From assembly GCA_963664715.2 (NCBI GenBank), contig CAXXUY010000002.1:434001-498000 (forward strand): 64,000 bases of DNA, given 5' to 3'. Positions within the stretch are counted from its first letter, which is position 1, and each line of letters starts with the position of its first letter. The stretch is from JAPOXR01 sp963664715. Its GTDB lineage: Bacteria; Pseudomonadota; Alphaproteobacteria; Rhodobacterales; Rhodobacteraceae. Below, piece by piece: positions 18,398 to 28,194 of the stretch. Under the pieces are notes generated by a model. It did no database searches, was not told the origin of the DNA, and saw nothing but the letters and a program-made list of their open reading frames with translations. The position numbers and the translations under genes were made by a program.

Positions 18398-20353
18398 TTG
18401 ACAATCACGGCATTCAAGAAGGTGTTGATCGCCAACAGAGGTGAAATTGCCTGCAGGATAATCAGGACGGCAAGGCGGTTGGGTCTGACATCGGTTGCTG
18501 TATTTTCGGATGCGGATGCCCGGGCCATGCATGTGCGCCTGGCGGATGAATCCTATCACTTGGGCGGTTCGCGTCCTTCCGAGAGCTACCTCGAGCACGA
18601 GAAGATCATTCTGGCGGCACGTGAATCCGGTTCGGATGCGATTCATCCAGGCTACGGATTTCTCTCGGAAAACCCGGAATTCGCGCAATTGGTCCGGGAT
18701 GAGGGACTTGTCTTCATTGGTCCCTCCGCCGAATCCATCCGCAGGATGAGTCTCAAGGACAGCGCCAAGTTCCTGATGGCTGAAGCCGGCGTGCCGGTCG
18801 TTCCGGGAAACCCTGTCGGTAAACAGGATGACGCGTCACTGAGGACAATTGCCGACGAAATCGGGTACCCGGTTCTGATCAAGCCAGTTGCCGGTGGCGG
18901 CGGCAAGGGCATGCGGGTCGTGAAGCGGAAAACCGAATTCGATCAGGAACTCAGGCAGGCGCGCCGGGAGGCACAATCCTCGTTTGGTTCCTCAGACGTC
19001 TTTGTCGAAAAGTTCGTCGAGAGTCCCAGGCATATCGAAATTCAGGTCTTTGGCGACCAATCGGGGAATATGATCCACCTCTTTGAACGCGACTGCTCGG
19101 TCCAGCGCCGCTACCAGAAGATCATCGAGGAAAGTCCCGCCCCCGGCGTTACCGAAGAATACAGGCAGCACCTGTGCAGTGCTGCAGTCAAGGCGGCAAG
19201 GGCTGTCGAATACGTTGGAGCCGGTACGGTCGAGTTCATAGCCAGCCAAACGGAGGATCGGATGCCGGGTGCATTCTGGTTCCTGGAGATGAACACCCGG
19301 CTGCAGGTCGAGCACCCGGTGACCGAAGCGGTTACCGGTTTCGACCTGGTTGAATGGCAATTCAGGATCGCCGCGGGCGAAGAACTCCCCTGCCGGCAGG
19401 AGGATATCGTGTTGAATGGCCACGCAATGGAGGCGCGGTTGTACGCGGAGGACGTGGCCAAGGGTTTCCTGCCTGCACCCGGGCTGTTGACGAGGTTGCA
19501 GTTTGCCGAAGGAGTCCGTGTGGATACTGGAGTGGAGCAGGGCGACAGTATTCCGCCCTTTTACGATCCGATGATTGCAAAGGTGATTTCCCACGGCAAG
19601 AGCCGGCACGATGCAAGGAGCATCCTCGATACTGCGCTTGCATGCACGCAGCTGTCCGGTGTGTCCAGCAACATTCCGTTGCTGCGCGCCGTGCTGGCGC
19701 AGAATCGGTTCATTGCTGGAACTTCCGGCACTGGCTGGCTGGAAGGAGAATTCCTGGCCGGCACGAACGCCGGGCCGCCACCGGACGAGGCGGTCGCGTT
19801 TGCCGGATTGCAACTGTCGGGCTTGGGCAGCGGGCTGTCCGCCGAGAGCGGATTCCGGCTTTGGGACCGTGCTTGCTGGGATGTTCTTCTTGCCTGCGGG
19901 CCAAGCTCGTACAGGTTGACCCTGACCGTCTGCGACAGGTCCAGCGTGACAGTGGAGGTCGGTGACCAGTTGTACCGCCTGCACCACCTGGATACCGGTT
20001 GGCAGTCTGGCAATACCGGACATCGACCATTTCTTTGTGATTGTGACGGGAAGGCCTTCGTCTTTCTTGAGGGCATCTGGGAGTTTCTGCCAATTGCATC
20101 GGAAGCTGTGCAAACCTGCAGAGGGGAGACCGGTTCCGACATTCTCTCACCCATGCCCGGAGTCGTGCGCCGGTTGATGGTCTCTCCGGGTCAGGTTGTC
20201 TGCAGGGGCGAACGCGTGGCCGCAATCGAGGCCATGAAGATGGAGCACATGTTGCTTGCGCCGAGAGACGGACAGGTGAGCGGAGTCCGTGTTTCAGAAG
20301 GTGACCAGGTTCTGGAGGGTGAATTGATCGTATCGCTTTCAGACGAGGACTGA
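18398..20353 (+). CDS. mccA: 3-methylcrotonyl-CoA carboxylase, biotin-carrying (alpha) subunit
   Basis: This subunit carboxylates its own biotin with ATP and bicarbonate. Residues 5-450 are biotin carboxylase (VLIANRGEIACRIIRTARRLG, KPVAGGGGKGMRVV, EMNTRLQVEHPVTE). A variable middle domain binds the beta subunit. The final 70 residues are a biotinyl domain with the lysine in EAMKMEHML. The start is a TTG at 18398 preceded by AAGGAA. The 651-residue length fits MccA. It is followed by an unusually long 571-base gap before the next operon member. Confidence 0.94.
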   Translation: MTITAFKKVLIANRGEIACRIIRTARRLGLTSVAVFSDADARAMHVRLADESYHLGGSRPSESYLEHEKIILAARESGSDAIHPGYGFLSENPEFAQLVRDEGLVFIGPSAESIRRMSLKDSAKFLMAEAGVPVVPGNPVGKQDDASLRTIADEIGYPVLIKPVAGGGGKGMRVVKRKTEFDQELRQARREAQSSFGSSDVFVEKFVESPRHIEIQVFGDQSGNMIHLFERDCSVQRRYQKIIEESPAPGVTEEYRQHLCSAAVKAARAVEYVGAGTVEFIASQTEDRMPGAFWFLEMNTRLQVEHPVTEAVTGFDLVEWQFRIAAGEELPCRQEDIVLNGHAMEARLYAEDVAKGFLPAPGLLTRLQFAEGVRVDTGVEQGDSIPPFYDPMIAKVISHGKSRHDARSILDTALACTQLSGVSSNIPLLRAVLAQNRFIAGTSGTGWLEGEFLAGTNAGPPPDEAVAFAGLQLSGLGSGLSAESGFRLWDRACWDVLLACGPSSYRLTLTVCDRSSVTVEVGDQLYRLHHLDTGWQSGNTGHRPFLCDCDGKAFVFLEGIWEFLPIASEAVQTCRGETGSDILSPMPGVVRRLMVSPGQVVCRGERVAAIEAMKMEHMLLAPRDGQVSGVRVSEGDQVLEGELIVSLSDED

Positions 20354-20924
20354 GCATTCCAAGCCTGCTTGACTGGTCAGAAGTCACGGAACTCGATACG
20401 CCTGCCCAAAGGGAATACGCCGATTGCTCCTGTTCAGGCCCATGAGCACCTCCGGATTTGCTGCCCCTATGCCGGAGTGCAGACCCCTGCAGCCTTGGCA
20501 GGTTGACCCTGATTCCGGATTCGCACCGAACCGAACTGTGGATCCTTGGGTGGATTTTGAGTCAGTTTCATGTCTCCGAACCGAGGAATGACGTATGATG
20601 CACATTCGCATGAAGTCCTCCATGTCAACGTCATCGAGGCATCGGACTTGCCGGGCCGCACGATCCCGGCCGGGCCTTGTTTTGTCGGAACCGGAGATTC
20701 CATGCCCGGTTCGCAGCCCCGGAATTCCGTCAGAAAACTGACCCTGGGCTTTCTTCGTGACCGATCTGTGTGGATCCCATGCCCGCGGTTCGGGGTTGCG
20801 CGGTCGAGGCCGGGCCAGCGAATGAGGTGATCTGGCAACAAACCATGGCGCTGGACATTGCCCCAGCCGTTCGATTGCGGCAGAGACATCCTACGATCCA
20901 TGTCGGCAGCAGAAAGGACAGAAA
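20354..20924. other. 571-base gap inside the leucine cluster, no gene recognised
   Basis: Frames here are open in places (for example 20570-20830 plus and 20467-20901 minus), but none resembles a family I know and none has the codon pattern of its neighbours. I searched by eye for HMG-CoA lyase motifs and found none. In related bacteria this stretch of the cluster often carries that lyase, so the gap may mark a loss (inference). Confidence 0.5.
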
Positions 20925-21839
20925 ATGCCTTTGCAGATGAGCAGGGAAGTCTTCATCACCTGCGCGGTGACCGGTTCTGGCAGCACCCAGGACAGAAGTC
21001 ACCATGTACCGAGATCACCAGAACAGATAGCCGAGAGCGCAATCGATGCAGCCAAGGCGGGCGCAGCAATTGTTCATTGCCATGTCCGTGATCCCGAGAC
21101 CGGGGTACCAGTCCGTAACCCGGAATACTACCGGGAGGTCACGGACCGGATCAGAAGCTCGGATGTGGATGTGGTCCTCAATCTCACTGCAGGAATGGGT
21201 GGCGACCTGACTCTGGGTCCGGCCGGAGCTCCATTGCCTTTCGACGATGCTGGAACCGACATGGCCAGCGCCGAGGAGCGCCTGAGCCATGTGGTCGAAT
21301 GCCGTCCCGAGATCTGCACGCTGGACTGCGGATCAATGAACTTCGCCGAGGCGGAATATATCATGGTCAACACGCCCGGAATGCTTGAGGAGATGGGCAG
21401 AATCGTAACCGAACTCAATGTCGTTCCGGAAATCGAGGCTTTCGACACCGGTCAGCTGTGGTTTGGCAAGAGGATGGTTGACCAGGGAATACTGAAGAAC
21501 CCGGCACTTGTGCAGCTCTGCATGGGAATACCCTGGGGAGCGCCGGACGACCTCAACACTTTCATGTCCATGGTCAACAATGTCCCGCCTGACTGGACCT
21601 TTTCCGCGTTCTCCCTCGGGAGGAACCAGATGCCTTACGTGGCCGCCGCGGTTCTTGCCGGAGGAAATCCGAGGGTTGGTCTGGAGGACAACCTGATGCT
21701 GGAAAGAGGTGTGCTGGCAACGAATGCGCAGTTGGTCGAACGCGCAGTCGGCATCGTGGAGGCTCTCGGAGCAAAGGTCATGGGTCCTGCCGCGGTCAGA
21801 ACCAAGCTGGGGCTGGTGAAAGCAGCCCCCAGGGATTGA
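20925..21839 (+). CDS. BKACE-family enzyme (beta-keto acid cleavage, DUF849)
   Basis: The 304-residue sequence is a member of the PF05853 family. Its prototype Kce cleaves 3-keto-5-aminohexanoate with acetyl-CoA, giving acetoacetate and a new acyl-CoA. Family marks are MSREVFITCAVTGSG, the zinc-binding IVHCHVRDPETG, LNLTAGMGGDL, CTLDCGSMNF and PEIEAFDTG, and GNPRVGLEDNLML near the end. Zinc ligands expected are the two His of HCHVR and a Glu. AAGGA precedes the ATG at 20925. An alternative Met is at 20937. It stands between mccA and the hydratase, where HMG-CoA lyase would be expected. Substrate not determinable from sequence. Confidence 0.85.
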   Translation: MPLQMSREVFITCAVTGSGSTQDRSHHVPRSPEQIAESAIDAAKAGAAIVHCHVRDPETGVPVRNPEYYREVTDRIRSSDVDVVLNLTAGMGGDLTLGPAGAPLPFDDAGTDMASAEERLSHVVECRPEICTLDCGSMNFAEAEYIMVNTPGMLEEMGRIVTELNVVPEIEAFDTGQLWFGKRMVDQGILKNPALVQLCMGIPWGAPDDLNTFMSMVNNVPPDWTFSAFSLGRNQMPYVAAAVLAGGNPRVGLEDNLMLERGVLATNAQLVERAVGIVEALGAKVMGPAAVRTKLGLVKAAPRD

Positions 21840-21842
21840 CAG

Positions 21843-22637
21843 ATGAATTCCGAATCTACGGTGCAAGTTGGAATTGACCACAGAGGGGTGGCAACTGTCA
21901 CGCTGAACCGGCCCCGCAAGCGCAATGCCATTTGCGGTGGAATGATCGCGGAACTATCCGAGGCCGCGGAGTCACTTGCTTCGGACGGATCGGTAAGAGC
22001 CATCAAGCTGGCTGCCAGCGGAAACGTATTCTGCGCAGGCGCTGACCTTGACTGGATGCGTGAGCAGATCGATGCTCCGCGGGAAGAGCGAGTGCATCAG
22101 GCCACAAAGCTTGCCACGATGCTCGACAGGTTGAACTCGATTGCCAAACCGGTGATCGCACGCGTGCAGGGTAGCGCCTTCGGCGGTGGCCTGGGCCTGT
22201 TGGCAGTCTGCGACATCGTCATCGTGAATGAGGACGCCCGTTTCGGGTTGACAGAAACCCGGTTGGGGTTGATCCCGGCGACCATTTCACCTTTCCTCTT
22301 TGCAAAGCTGGGCGAGGCTGGGTCAAGGCGGATTTGCCTCACGGGCAGGCACTTCGGCGGTTGCGAAGCCGTTGCACTCGGGTTGGCATCGAGGTCGGTG
22401 AGCCTGGAAGAACTTGACGAAGCCGTGGAAGACGAGATGCGTGCCTGTCTTGCCTGCGCACCTCGGGCTGTCGCCGAGGCCAAGTCACTCTTGCGCTTTC
22501 TTGCAGTGCGGGACTCGAAGGAGCGGATCACAGAGACTGCCCACCGATTGGCGAGGCGTTGGGAGGATCCGGAGTCCAGCGAGGGCATCTCCGCATTCTT
22601 CGAAGACAGGAAGCCGAACTGGGCTGAAGACGAGTAG
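21843..22637 (+). CDS. liuC: Enoyl-CoA hydratase, probable methylglutaconyl-CoA hydratase
   Basis: This crotonase-fold protein probably hydrates 3-methylglutaconyl-CoA to HMG-CoA. The oxyanion-hole glycines lie in ASGNVFCAGADLDWM and QGSAFGGGLGLLAVCDIVI, and the catalytic-region Glu is in FGLTETRLGLIPATISPF. The ADLDWM pattern is typical of LiuC-type hydratases. It starts three bases after the BKACE stop codon, so the two are tightly coupled. It converges on glnE with a 27-base gap. Confidence 0.85.
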   Translation: MNSESTVQVGIDHRGVATVTLNRPRKRNAICGGMIAELSEAAESLASDGSVRAIKLAASGNVFCAGADLDWMREQIDAPREERVHQATKLATMLDRLNSIAKPVIARVQGSAFGGGLGLLAVCDIVIVNEDARFGLTETRLGLIPATISPFLFAKLGEAGSRRICLTGRHFGGCEAVALGLASRSVSLEELDEAVEDEMRACLACAPRAVAEAKSLLRFLAVRDSKERITETAHRLARRWEDPESSEGISAFFEDRKPNWAEDE

Positions 22638-22664
22638 CCGGTCCGGTTTGCCAGTTGGTCGGAT

Positions 22665-25600
22665 TCAGGGCAAATCCTGGACCCTGCCGGGCAGGAGGGA
22701 GTCGAAGTGGCAGGCAACCAGTTCGGCTGTATCTTCCAGCGATCCCATGAATGATGAATACAGCACTCCTCCAGAGTCGGCTCCCAAGCTGCTGCCCAGC
22801 GCCTTGTCCATGTCGATTTCTGGATGGCTGCCTTCAGTTCCAAGCATGAGCAGACCCTGGAGGTTTCTCCAGAACACGATGGCCTCGGCAAGGTCTTCCG
22901 AGGTTGAACGCTCGATCAGGTCCAGTTCGCCGGCCTTGATGAAAACCGAATGCGAGTCGCGCAGCAGGATCTGGGGATGGAGCGATGCATGAAACAGTTG
23001 AAGGAACTGGGCAATGAACTCGATATCGAGAATTCCGCCCCGGCGATGCTTGATCGTGTTTTCATCGCCTCCGGCGGATTCGGTGCGGATGCGCTGTCTC
23101 ATGGCCCTGATATCGGCAGCCAGTCCTCCGGCATCCCTGCTCTTGCAGAGCACCCGGTGGATTTCGGCGCTGAGATGGTCACCAAGGTCCCCCTCGGCGT
23201 ATATGACCCGTGCCCTCGTCAGTGCCTGGTGCTCCCATGTCCACGCATCCTCGTTCTGGTATTTCAGGAAACGCTCCAATGAGCAGGCGATGGGTCCGGA
23301 CTTGCCGCTCGGCCGCAACCTCATGTCGACCTCAAAGAGTCGGCCCTCGGCAGTTGGCGCCGTGACACCGTTCAGGAAGCGCCTGCACAGCTTTGCGTAG
23401 TACTGGGTCGGAGAGAGCGGCTTGTCTCCATCCGAAGCCTGGCATCTTTCGTCGTGGTCATACACGAAAATTAGGTCCAGATCCGATGCAACCGTCATTT
23501 CACGGCTTCCCAGCTTGCCACAGGCGATGATGGCAAGCTTGCCGCCATCGACGACGCCATGCCTGGCTTCAAATTCTTCCGTAATCACCGGCAGAAGGGA
23601 TTCCAGGCAGGACTCGGCGATCCGGCAGAGCGGAGTCGATGCTTCAGCCGGGGTGAGATACCCGCGCAGAACGTGAATCCCGATCTGGAAAATCTTGCGT
23701 CTTGCCCATCTCCTCTGGAAGTCCAGCACGGACTGCAGGTCGTTTCGAAACTGTCCAATGCTCTCGTTCAGTTCCGAGGTCAGTTGGTGCCGGCCGAACT
23801 CCAGTTGGTAGTGGACCTGGACAAGCCCGCGTCGCGCGGAACTGGAGACATGTTCCTCAAGCCCCAGATCTTCCGGCAATTCAAGATCGGCAAACTCGTT
23901 CTGCAAAACGCTTTCGAGCAGGCCGGGATCCTGGCCAAGCCATTCCGAAAGCCTTGGTGCCGTGCTCATGATTTCACAGACCAGTTCAATAAGCACCGGC
24001 TGGACTGACAACATCTCGAGCAGGCCGATGCTGCGCGAGATTCGATCCAGAAACCCTGAAAACCGGGCAAGTGTGAGGTCGGGATCTACGGCATTGGCGA
24101 ATTCCGCAAGCAGCCGGGGAGTAATCTCCATCATCACCGTGGCGGCCCGCTCGCTCTTCGTGGCCCGTGTCCTGCCGGTGAACCACCCATGAACAGTCTC
24201 CCAGGCGAGTTGCGGCTGACGGAAGCCCTGCGCAGCGAATGTGTCCTGGGCCCGTTCGCGTGTATCTTCCGACCCGAAATCCAGCTCGAATTCTCTGGCC
24301 CCAGATGTCTTGCGTTCAAAGATCTGGTCATAATGGGAATTGACCGTTTTCAGCGTGCGCAGGAGTTCCTCGCGGAAACCCTCCGCATCGGAATGGCCCA
24401 GGAAGAGCGCCAGTCGGTCGACCCCGTCTCCGGAGGAAGGCAGGGAATGCGTCTGCTGGTCGTCGATCATCTGAATGCGGTGCTCGATTCGACGAAGCCA
24501 ACGGTATGCGCTGGAAAGTTCATCCGCGGCAGACATCCGGATACGACCCAGGCTGGCAAGCCTTGAGAGCATGGTCAGCGTCTCGTTGCCGCGCAATTCT
24601 TCAGTCTGTCCTCCCCAGATCAGCTGTTGTGCCTGTGTAAAGAACTCGATTTCCCGAATCCCTCCGCGTCCCAGCTTGACGTTATGGCCCTCAACCGAGA
24701 TCTCGCCGACACCCTTGTTGGCGTTGATCTGCCTCTTGATGGTCTGGATGTCCCTGACGGACGCAAAGTCCAGATGCCGACGCCAGATGAACCCCGAATT
24801 CGCCTCCAGAAATGCCCTGCCTGCCTCCATGTCCCCGGCGACTGGACGGGCCTTGATGAGGGCGGCGCGTTCCCAGGTCTGACCGACGTTGCGGTAATAT
24901 GCCAATGCGGCTTTCACGGAGACTGCGGGAGGAGTGGAGGAAGGATCCGGCCGCAGGCGCAGGTCAGTTCGAAACACGTAACCGTCCGCAGTTCTCCTGG
25001 CCAGGATTTCCACGAGGTTTCTGGCCAGCCGGGAGAAGACCTGCTGGTGAGCACCGAAGTCGACTTCGGAAATGTCTTCGTCGAAGAGTACGATGATGTC
25101 GATGTCGCTCGAGTAGTTTAGTTCGCCTGCTCCGAGCTTTCCCATTCCGAGCAGGATCAGACCGCTGGCAAGCGTCGGCTGCTCCGGGTTCTGCAATCGG
25201 AGCTTTCCCCGGTCATGCGCCTCGCGCAACAGTTGCGAGGCGCCTGACTCTATGCAGGCGCATGCGAAACGGGAAAGGTCCGAGGCCAACGACATGACGT
25301 CGCGGCAACCTGCAATGTCCGCCATTGCCAATGCTGCGGCAAATCGCTTCTTGGCAATGCGCATCCGCGTCATCAGCTCTGCGCGGGTCTCGGATCCCAG
25401 CCTCGAACGGTCCATTAAGTCTGCCAGCAGCTCCGACATCATGGCAATCGGACCTTCGGCCAACAGCAGGCGCGTGAACCCGATATCCTCGATCAGGATG
25501 TGGCTGAGGTAAGGGCTGTTGCCGAATGCCGCCTCAAGAAGCCTGGCAGGCTGGCCCGAATCCTGCACGGACGCTGCAAAGACTGCGTCGGGCGCATCCG

Positions 25601-25715
25601 GGCTTCTGGTGCCTGCCGTGTGCCACTGTTCCCATCTTGCCGCCAGCGCGTCCGGATCGGAGGCTCCCGGAAGCTCCGGGCTGCCTGCACGCCAGATTTC
25701 GGAGAATTCGACCAT
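22665..25715 (-). CDS. glnE: Bifunctional glutamine synthetase adenylyltransferase / deadenylase
   Basis: GlnE switches glutamine synthetase off and on by adenylylation and deadenylylation of a tyrosine, under PII control. Both nucleotidyltransferase domains are visible with their metal-binding Asp pairs: ELNYSSDIDIIVLFDED near residue 200 and REMTVASDLDLIFVYDHDE near residue 725. Each is followed by an HD-like GlnD/PII helical region (RRGGILDIEFIAQFLQLF near the end). The length of 1016 residues is typical. The start is MVEFSE at 25715. It stands alone on the minus strand. Confidence 0.95.
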   Translation of the reverse strand: MVEFSEIWRAGSPELPGASDPDALAARWEQWHTAGTRSPDAPDAVFAASVQDSGQPARLLEAAFGNSPYLSHILIEDIGFTRLLLAEGPIAMMSELLADLMDRSRLGSETRAELMTRMRIAKKRFAAALAMADIAGCRDVMSLASDLSRFACACIESGASQLLREAHDRGKLRLQNPEQPTLASGLILLGMGKLGAGELNYSSDIDIIVLFDEDISEVDFGAHQQVFSRLARNLVEILARRTADGYVFRTDLRLRPDPSSTPPAVSVKAALAYYRNVGQTWERAALIKARPVAGDMEAGRAFLEANSGFIWRRHLDFASVRDIQTIKRQINANKGVGEISVEGHNVKLGRGGIREIEFFTQAQQLIWGGQTEELRGNETLTMLSRLASLGRIRMSAADELSSAYRWLRRIEHRIQMIDDQQTHSLPSSGDGVDRLALFLGHSDAEGFREELLRTLKTVNSHYDQIFERKTSGAREFELDFGSEDTRERAQDTFAAQGFRQPQLAWETVHGWFTGRTRATKSERAATVMMEITPRLLAEFANAVDPDLTLARFSGFLDRISRSIGLLEMLSVQPVLIELVCEIMSTAPRLSEWLGQDPGLLESVLQNEFADLELPEDLGLEEHVSSSARRGLVQVHYQLEFGRHQLTSELNESIGQFRNDLQSVLDFQRRWARRKIFQIGIHVLRGYLTPAEASTPLCRIAESCLESLLPVITEEFEARHGVVDGGKLAIIACGKLGSREMTVASDLDLIFVYDHDERCQASDGDKPLSPTQYYAKLCRRFLNGVTAPTAEGRLFEVDMRLRPSGKSGPIACSLERFLKYQNEDAWTWEHQALTRARVIYAEGDLGDHLSAEIHRVLCKSRDAGGLAADIRAMRQRIRTESAGGDENTIKHRRGGILDIEFIAQFLQLFHASLHPQILLRDSHSVFIKAGELDLIERSTSEDLAEAIVFWRNLQGLLMLGTEGSHPEIDMDKALGSSLGADSGGVLYSSFMGSLEDTAELVACHFDSLLPGRVQDLP

Positions 25716-25821
25716 TCTTCCTCCAATCCCGGGATCGTTCAGACGAACAATCCGGGCCGTTCAAGACCACGCAACCAAACCAGCGGGACATTGACCCGGA
25801 CAGCCAACTCCCCAGTTGCGT

Positions 25822-26760
25822 TCAGTAGCTGAAATAGCAACTATCGATATGGTCGTTAAGCGTTCTCGCTTCCAATTCTAATCTCTGCAGGAATTCGCCC
25901 TTAGCGGCTGCCCGTTGCCATCCGCGGGAGATCATGTCCGCCAGCTGGCCGGAGCTTTGCCGCACGAGGTCGCAATCGCCCGAATGCCCGGGTCCTATTC
26001 CGAGAATATGATCGTCGACTTCCGCCACGCGATTTGCCAGGGAGCTGTGAAGAAGCCGGTCAGTCGTCAGCATTTCCACAGCTGTGGCTTCATGGACGAT
26101 GTGACCCTTTACCCTGCTGTAGCTCTGGCTTGCCTTGTAGACACGCAGAACCGTTCGCATACGCCTGCTCTTCAACTCGCGATCGAGTTCAGCGTCGGCG
26201 ATGTGACTCGCCAGCAGAGCTGCCCCGAATTGAATGCTCTCGATGTTGCGGCCCAGTTGAATGAAGCGCCAGGCCGAGTCCCGGTACATTGATGAATTGG
26301 CCAGGCCGAAGATGCCGGTCAGGTGTTGTTCGGTTTCCGAATAGAACCTCTCTGGCGATGTTCGCCAGATTTCGGGCATTTCCTTCGTCTCAAAGTCGAG
26401 AAACTGGGAATTGAGGTTCAACCACATGACATCGCTGATGCAGTGCCGCATCTGGCGGGCATTCTCTCGCCCATACTTCAGGCATGTACGAATCGAACTT
26501 GGATTGGTTTGTTCGAATGTCAGGTCACCGGCAAGCGTGAAGGCATCCGCCAGTGTGAAGTCGTCACCGGTCGATTCGAGAATTCCGCCAGGCGGCTGGC
26601 ATTTCAGGCAGTCGAAGATGAGTGTCCAACCGGCATGGATTTCCTCGAGAGGCCGGTCAATCAGTGAAGAGACCTGGTATTGCAGCAGCCTGCAGACAAA
26701 GGCCGCCCTTTCCACGTAACGTCCCATCCAATAGAGGCCTTGAGCGCTCCGTGCCAGCAT
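25822..26760 (-). CDS. Alpha-E domain protein
   Basis: The 312-residue helical protein belongs to the alpha-E family (PF04168). It begins with the signature LARSAQGLYWMGRYVERAAFVCRLL and includes ENARQMRHCISDVMWLNLN and YRDSAWRFIQLGRNIES. Alpha-E proteins co-occur with circularly permuted ATP-grasp enzymes and are proposed to take part in ATP-dependent peptide or amide formation, but no activity is proven. The start codon follows the ATP-grasp stop directly (TGAATG), so the two are coupled. Confidence 0.88.
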   Translation of the reverse strand: MLARSAQGLYWMGRYVERAAFVCRLLQYQVSSLIDRPLEEIHAGWTLIFDCLKCQPPGGILESTGDDFTLADAFTLAGDLTFEQTNPSSIRTCLKYGRENARQMRHCISDVMWLNLNSQFLDFETKEMPEIWRTSPERFYSETEQHLTGIFGLANSSMYRDSAWRFIQLGRNIESIQFGAALLASHIADAELDRELKSRRMRTVLRVYKASQSYSRVKGHIVHEATAVEMLTTDRLLHSSLANRVAEVDDHILGIGPGHSGDCDLVRQSSGQLADMISRGWQRAAAKGEFLQRLELEARTLNDHIDSCYFSY

Positions 26761-28194
26761 TCAGCAGCTCACCACCCAGAGATCCTTGCCCCCTCCACCC
26801 TGGCTGGAATTGACAACGAGATTGCCGCGTTGAAGCGCCACCCGGCAGAACGCCCCCGGGACGATGCGCGTTCGTTTCCCGGTCAGGATAAACGGGCGCA
26901 GGTCCACATGGCGAGGTTCCGGCACATCGCCGACAAGGCAGGGTGCGCGGGAAAAACGCAGTGTAGGCTGGGCAATGAAGTCGGAAGGATTTGACCTAAT
27001 TTGCTCGGAGTACTCTTCCCTTTCCTTGCGGGACGATGCCGGTCCGACAAGCATCCCGTAGCCGCCCGAGCCACCGACCCTCTTGACCACCAACTCCTCG
27101 AGGTTGTCGAGCGTCCGTTCAAGGTCCTCTGGATTGCGGCAGCACCATGTCTTCACGCTGGCAAGCAGCGGTTCCTCGGCCAGATAGTATCTGATTATGT
27201 CAGGAATGTGCGGGTAGACGCTCTTGTCGTCCGCCACGCCGGTACCCGGCGCGTTGACAAGGGCGACATTTCCTTTCCTGGCGGCTTCGATCAACCCCCT
27301 AACTCCAAGTACCGAATCGTCTCGAAATGCATCCGGATCGACAAAATCATCGTCGATTCTCCTGTAGATCACATCGACACGCCTGGGTCCGGAAACGTTC
27401 TGCATGTAGACAATATCATCCTTTACGAACAAATCCCGACCTTCGACGAGACTCGCCGCCATTTCGCGTGCCAGGTACATGTGTTCGTAGAATGCCGAAT
27501 TGTACACACCCGGCGTCAGGACGACAATTTCGGGATCGACGACGTTCTCGGGAGCCAACTCCCTCAATGTCTGGGCAAGGACCTGCCCGTAATGCTCGAC
27601 TTCCTCGACCTTGCAGGCGCGATAGAGTCTCCTGAAACTGGATTTTGTCGCGATCCGGTTCGACACCATGTAGGATACGCCCGATGGAACTCGCAGATTG
27701 TCCTCGAGCACCAAGAAGCCCTCATTGGTGCGAACCAGGTCAGTGCCACAGACCGCAACCCAGACGCCGCGACGAGGCCGAAAACCGCGTAGAGTCGGGC
27801 GGAATTGCGGGCACTGGAGAATGACGTCTTCCGGAATCACGCCATCAGCCAGTACCCGGGCGTCACTGTACAGATCATCCAGAAACAGGTTTATTGCACG
27901 AATCCGCTGTTCCAGACCGATCGATATCTCGTTCCACTCCGCAGCAGCGATCAACCGCGGGATGCAGTCAACCGGAATGATCCGTTCCAGCGCTTCCTTC
28001 TCTTCGTAAACGGTAAATACGATGCCCTCTTCCTTGAAGGAACTCGTCACCCGCTCCTGGACAGTTCGCGCCTCATCACCCGGCAGTTCGTCCAGCATCT
28101 GCTTGAGCAGTTGGCAGTGCTTCCTGGGCGTGCCGTCTGGCAACAACATCTCGTCGTAGATTTCGGGATTGAGTTCGTACGCACCAAAATCCAA
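26761..28194 (-). CDS. Circularly permuted type 2 ATP-grasp protein
   Basis: The 477-residue sequence is a circularly permuted ATP-grasp of the PF14403/PF04174 type. It contains GVWVAVCGTDLVRTNEGFLVLEDNLRVPSGVSYMVSNR, VVLTPGVYNSAFYEHMYLAREM, DDIVYMQNVSGPRRVDVIYRRIDDDF and a nucleotide-binding loop VKRVGGSGGYGMLVGP. Such enzymes probably activate a carboxylate with ATP and join it to an amine. Many genomes add a transglutaminase-like and a proteasome-like Ntn-hydrolase gene. Neither is next to this pair here. Confidence 0.88.
   Translation of the reverse strand: MDFGAYELNPEIYDEMLLPDGTPRKHCQLLKQMLDELPGDEARTVQERVTSSFKEEGIVFTVYEEKEALERIIPVDCIPRLIAAAEWNEISIGLEQRIRAINLFLDDLYSDARVLADGVIPEDVILQCPQFRPTLRGFRPRRGVWVAVCGTDLVRTNEGFLVLEDNLRVPSGVSYMVSNRIATKSSFRRLYRACKVEEVEHYGQVLAQTLRELAPENVVDPEIVVLTPGVYNSAFYEHMYLAREMAASLVEGRDLFVKDDIVYMQNVSGPRRVDVIYRRIDDDFVDPDAFRDDSVLGVRGLIEAARKGNVALVNAPGTGVADDKSVYPHIPDIIRYYLAEEPLLASVKTWCCRNPEDLERTLDNLEELVVKRVGGSGGYGMLVGPASSRKEREEYSEQIRSNPSDFIAQPTLRFSRAPCLVGDVPEPRHVDLRPFILTGKRTRIVPGAFCRVALQRGNLVVNSSQGGGGKDLWVVSC

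Noticed and set aside
18992..20113. 373-codon minus-strand frame over mccA
   Set aside because: It is a shadow of the clearly coding plus-strand biotin carboxylase frame.
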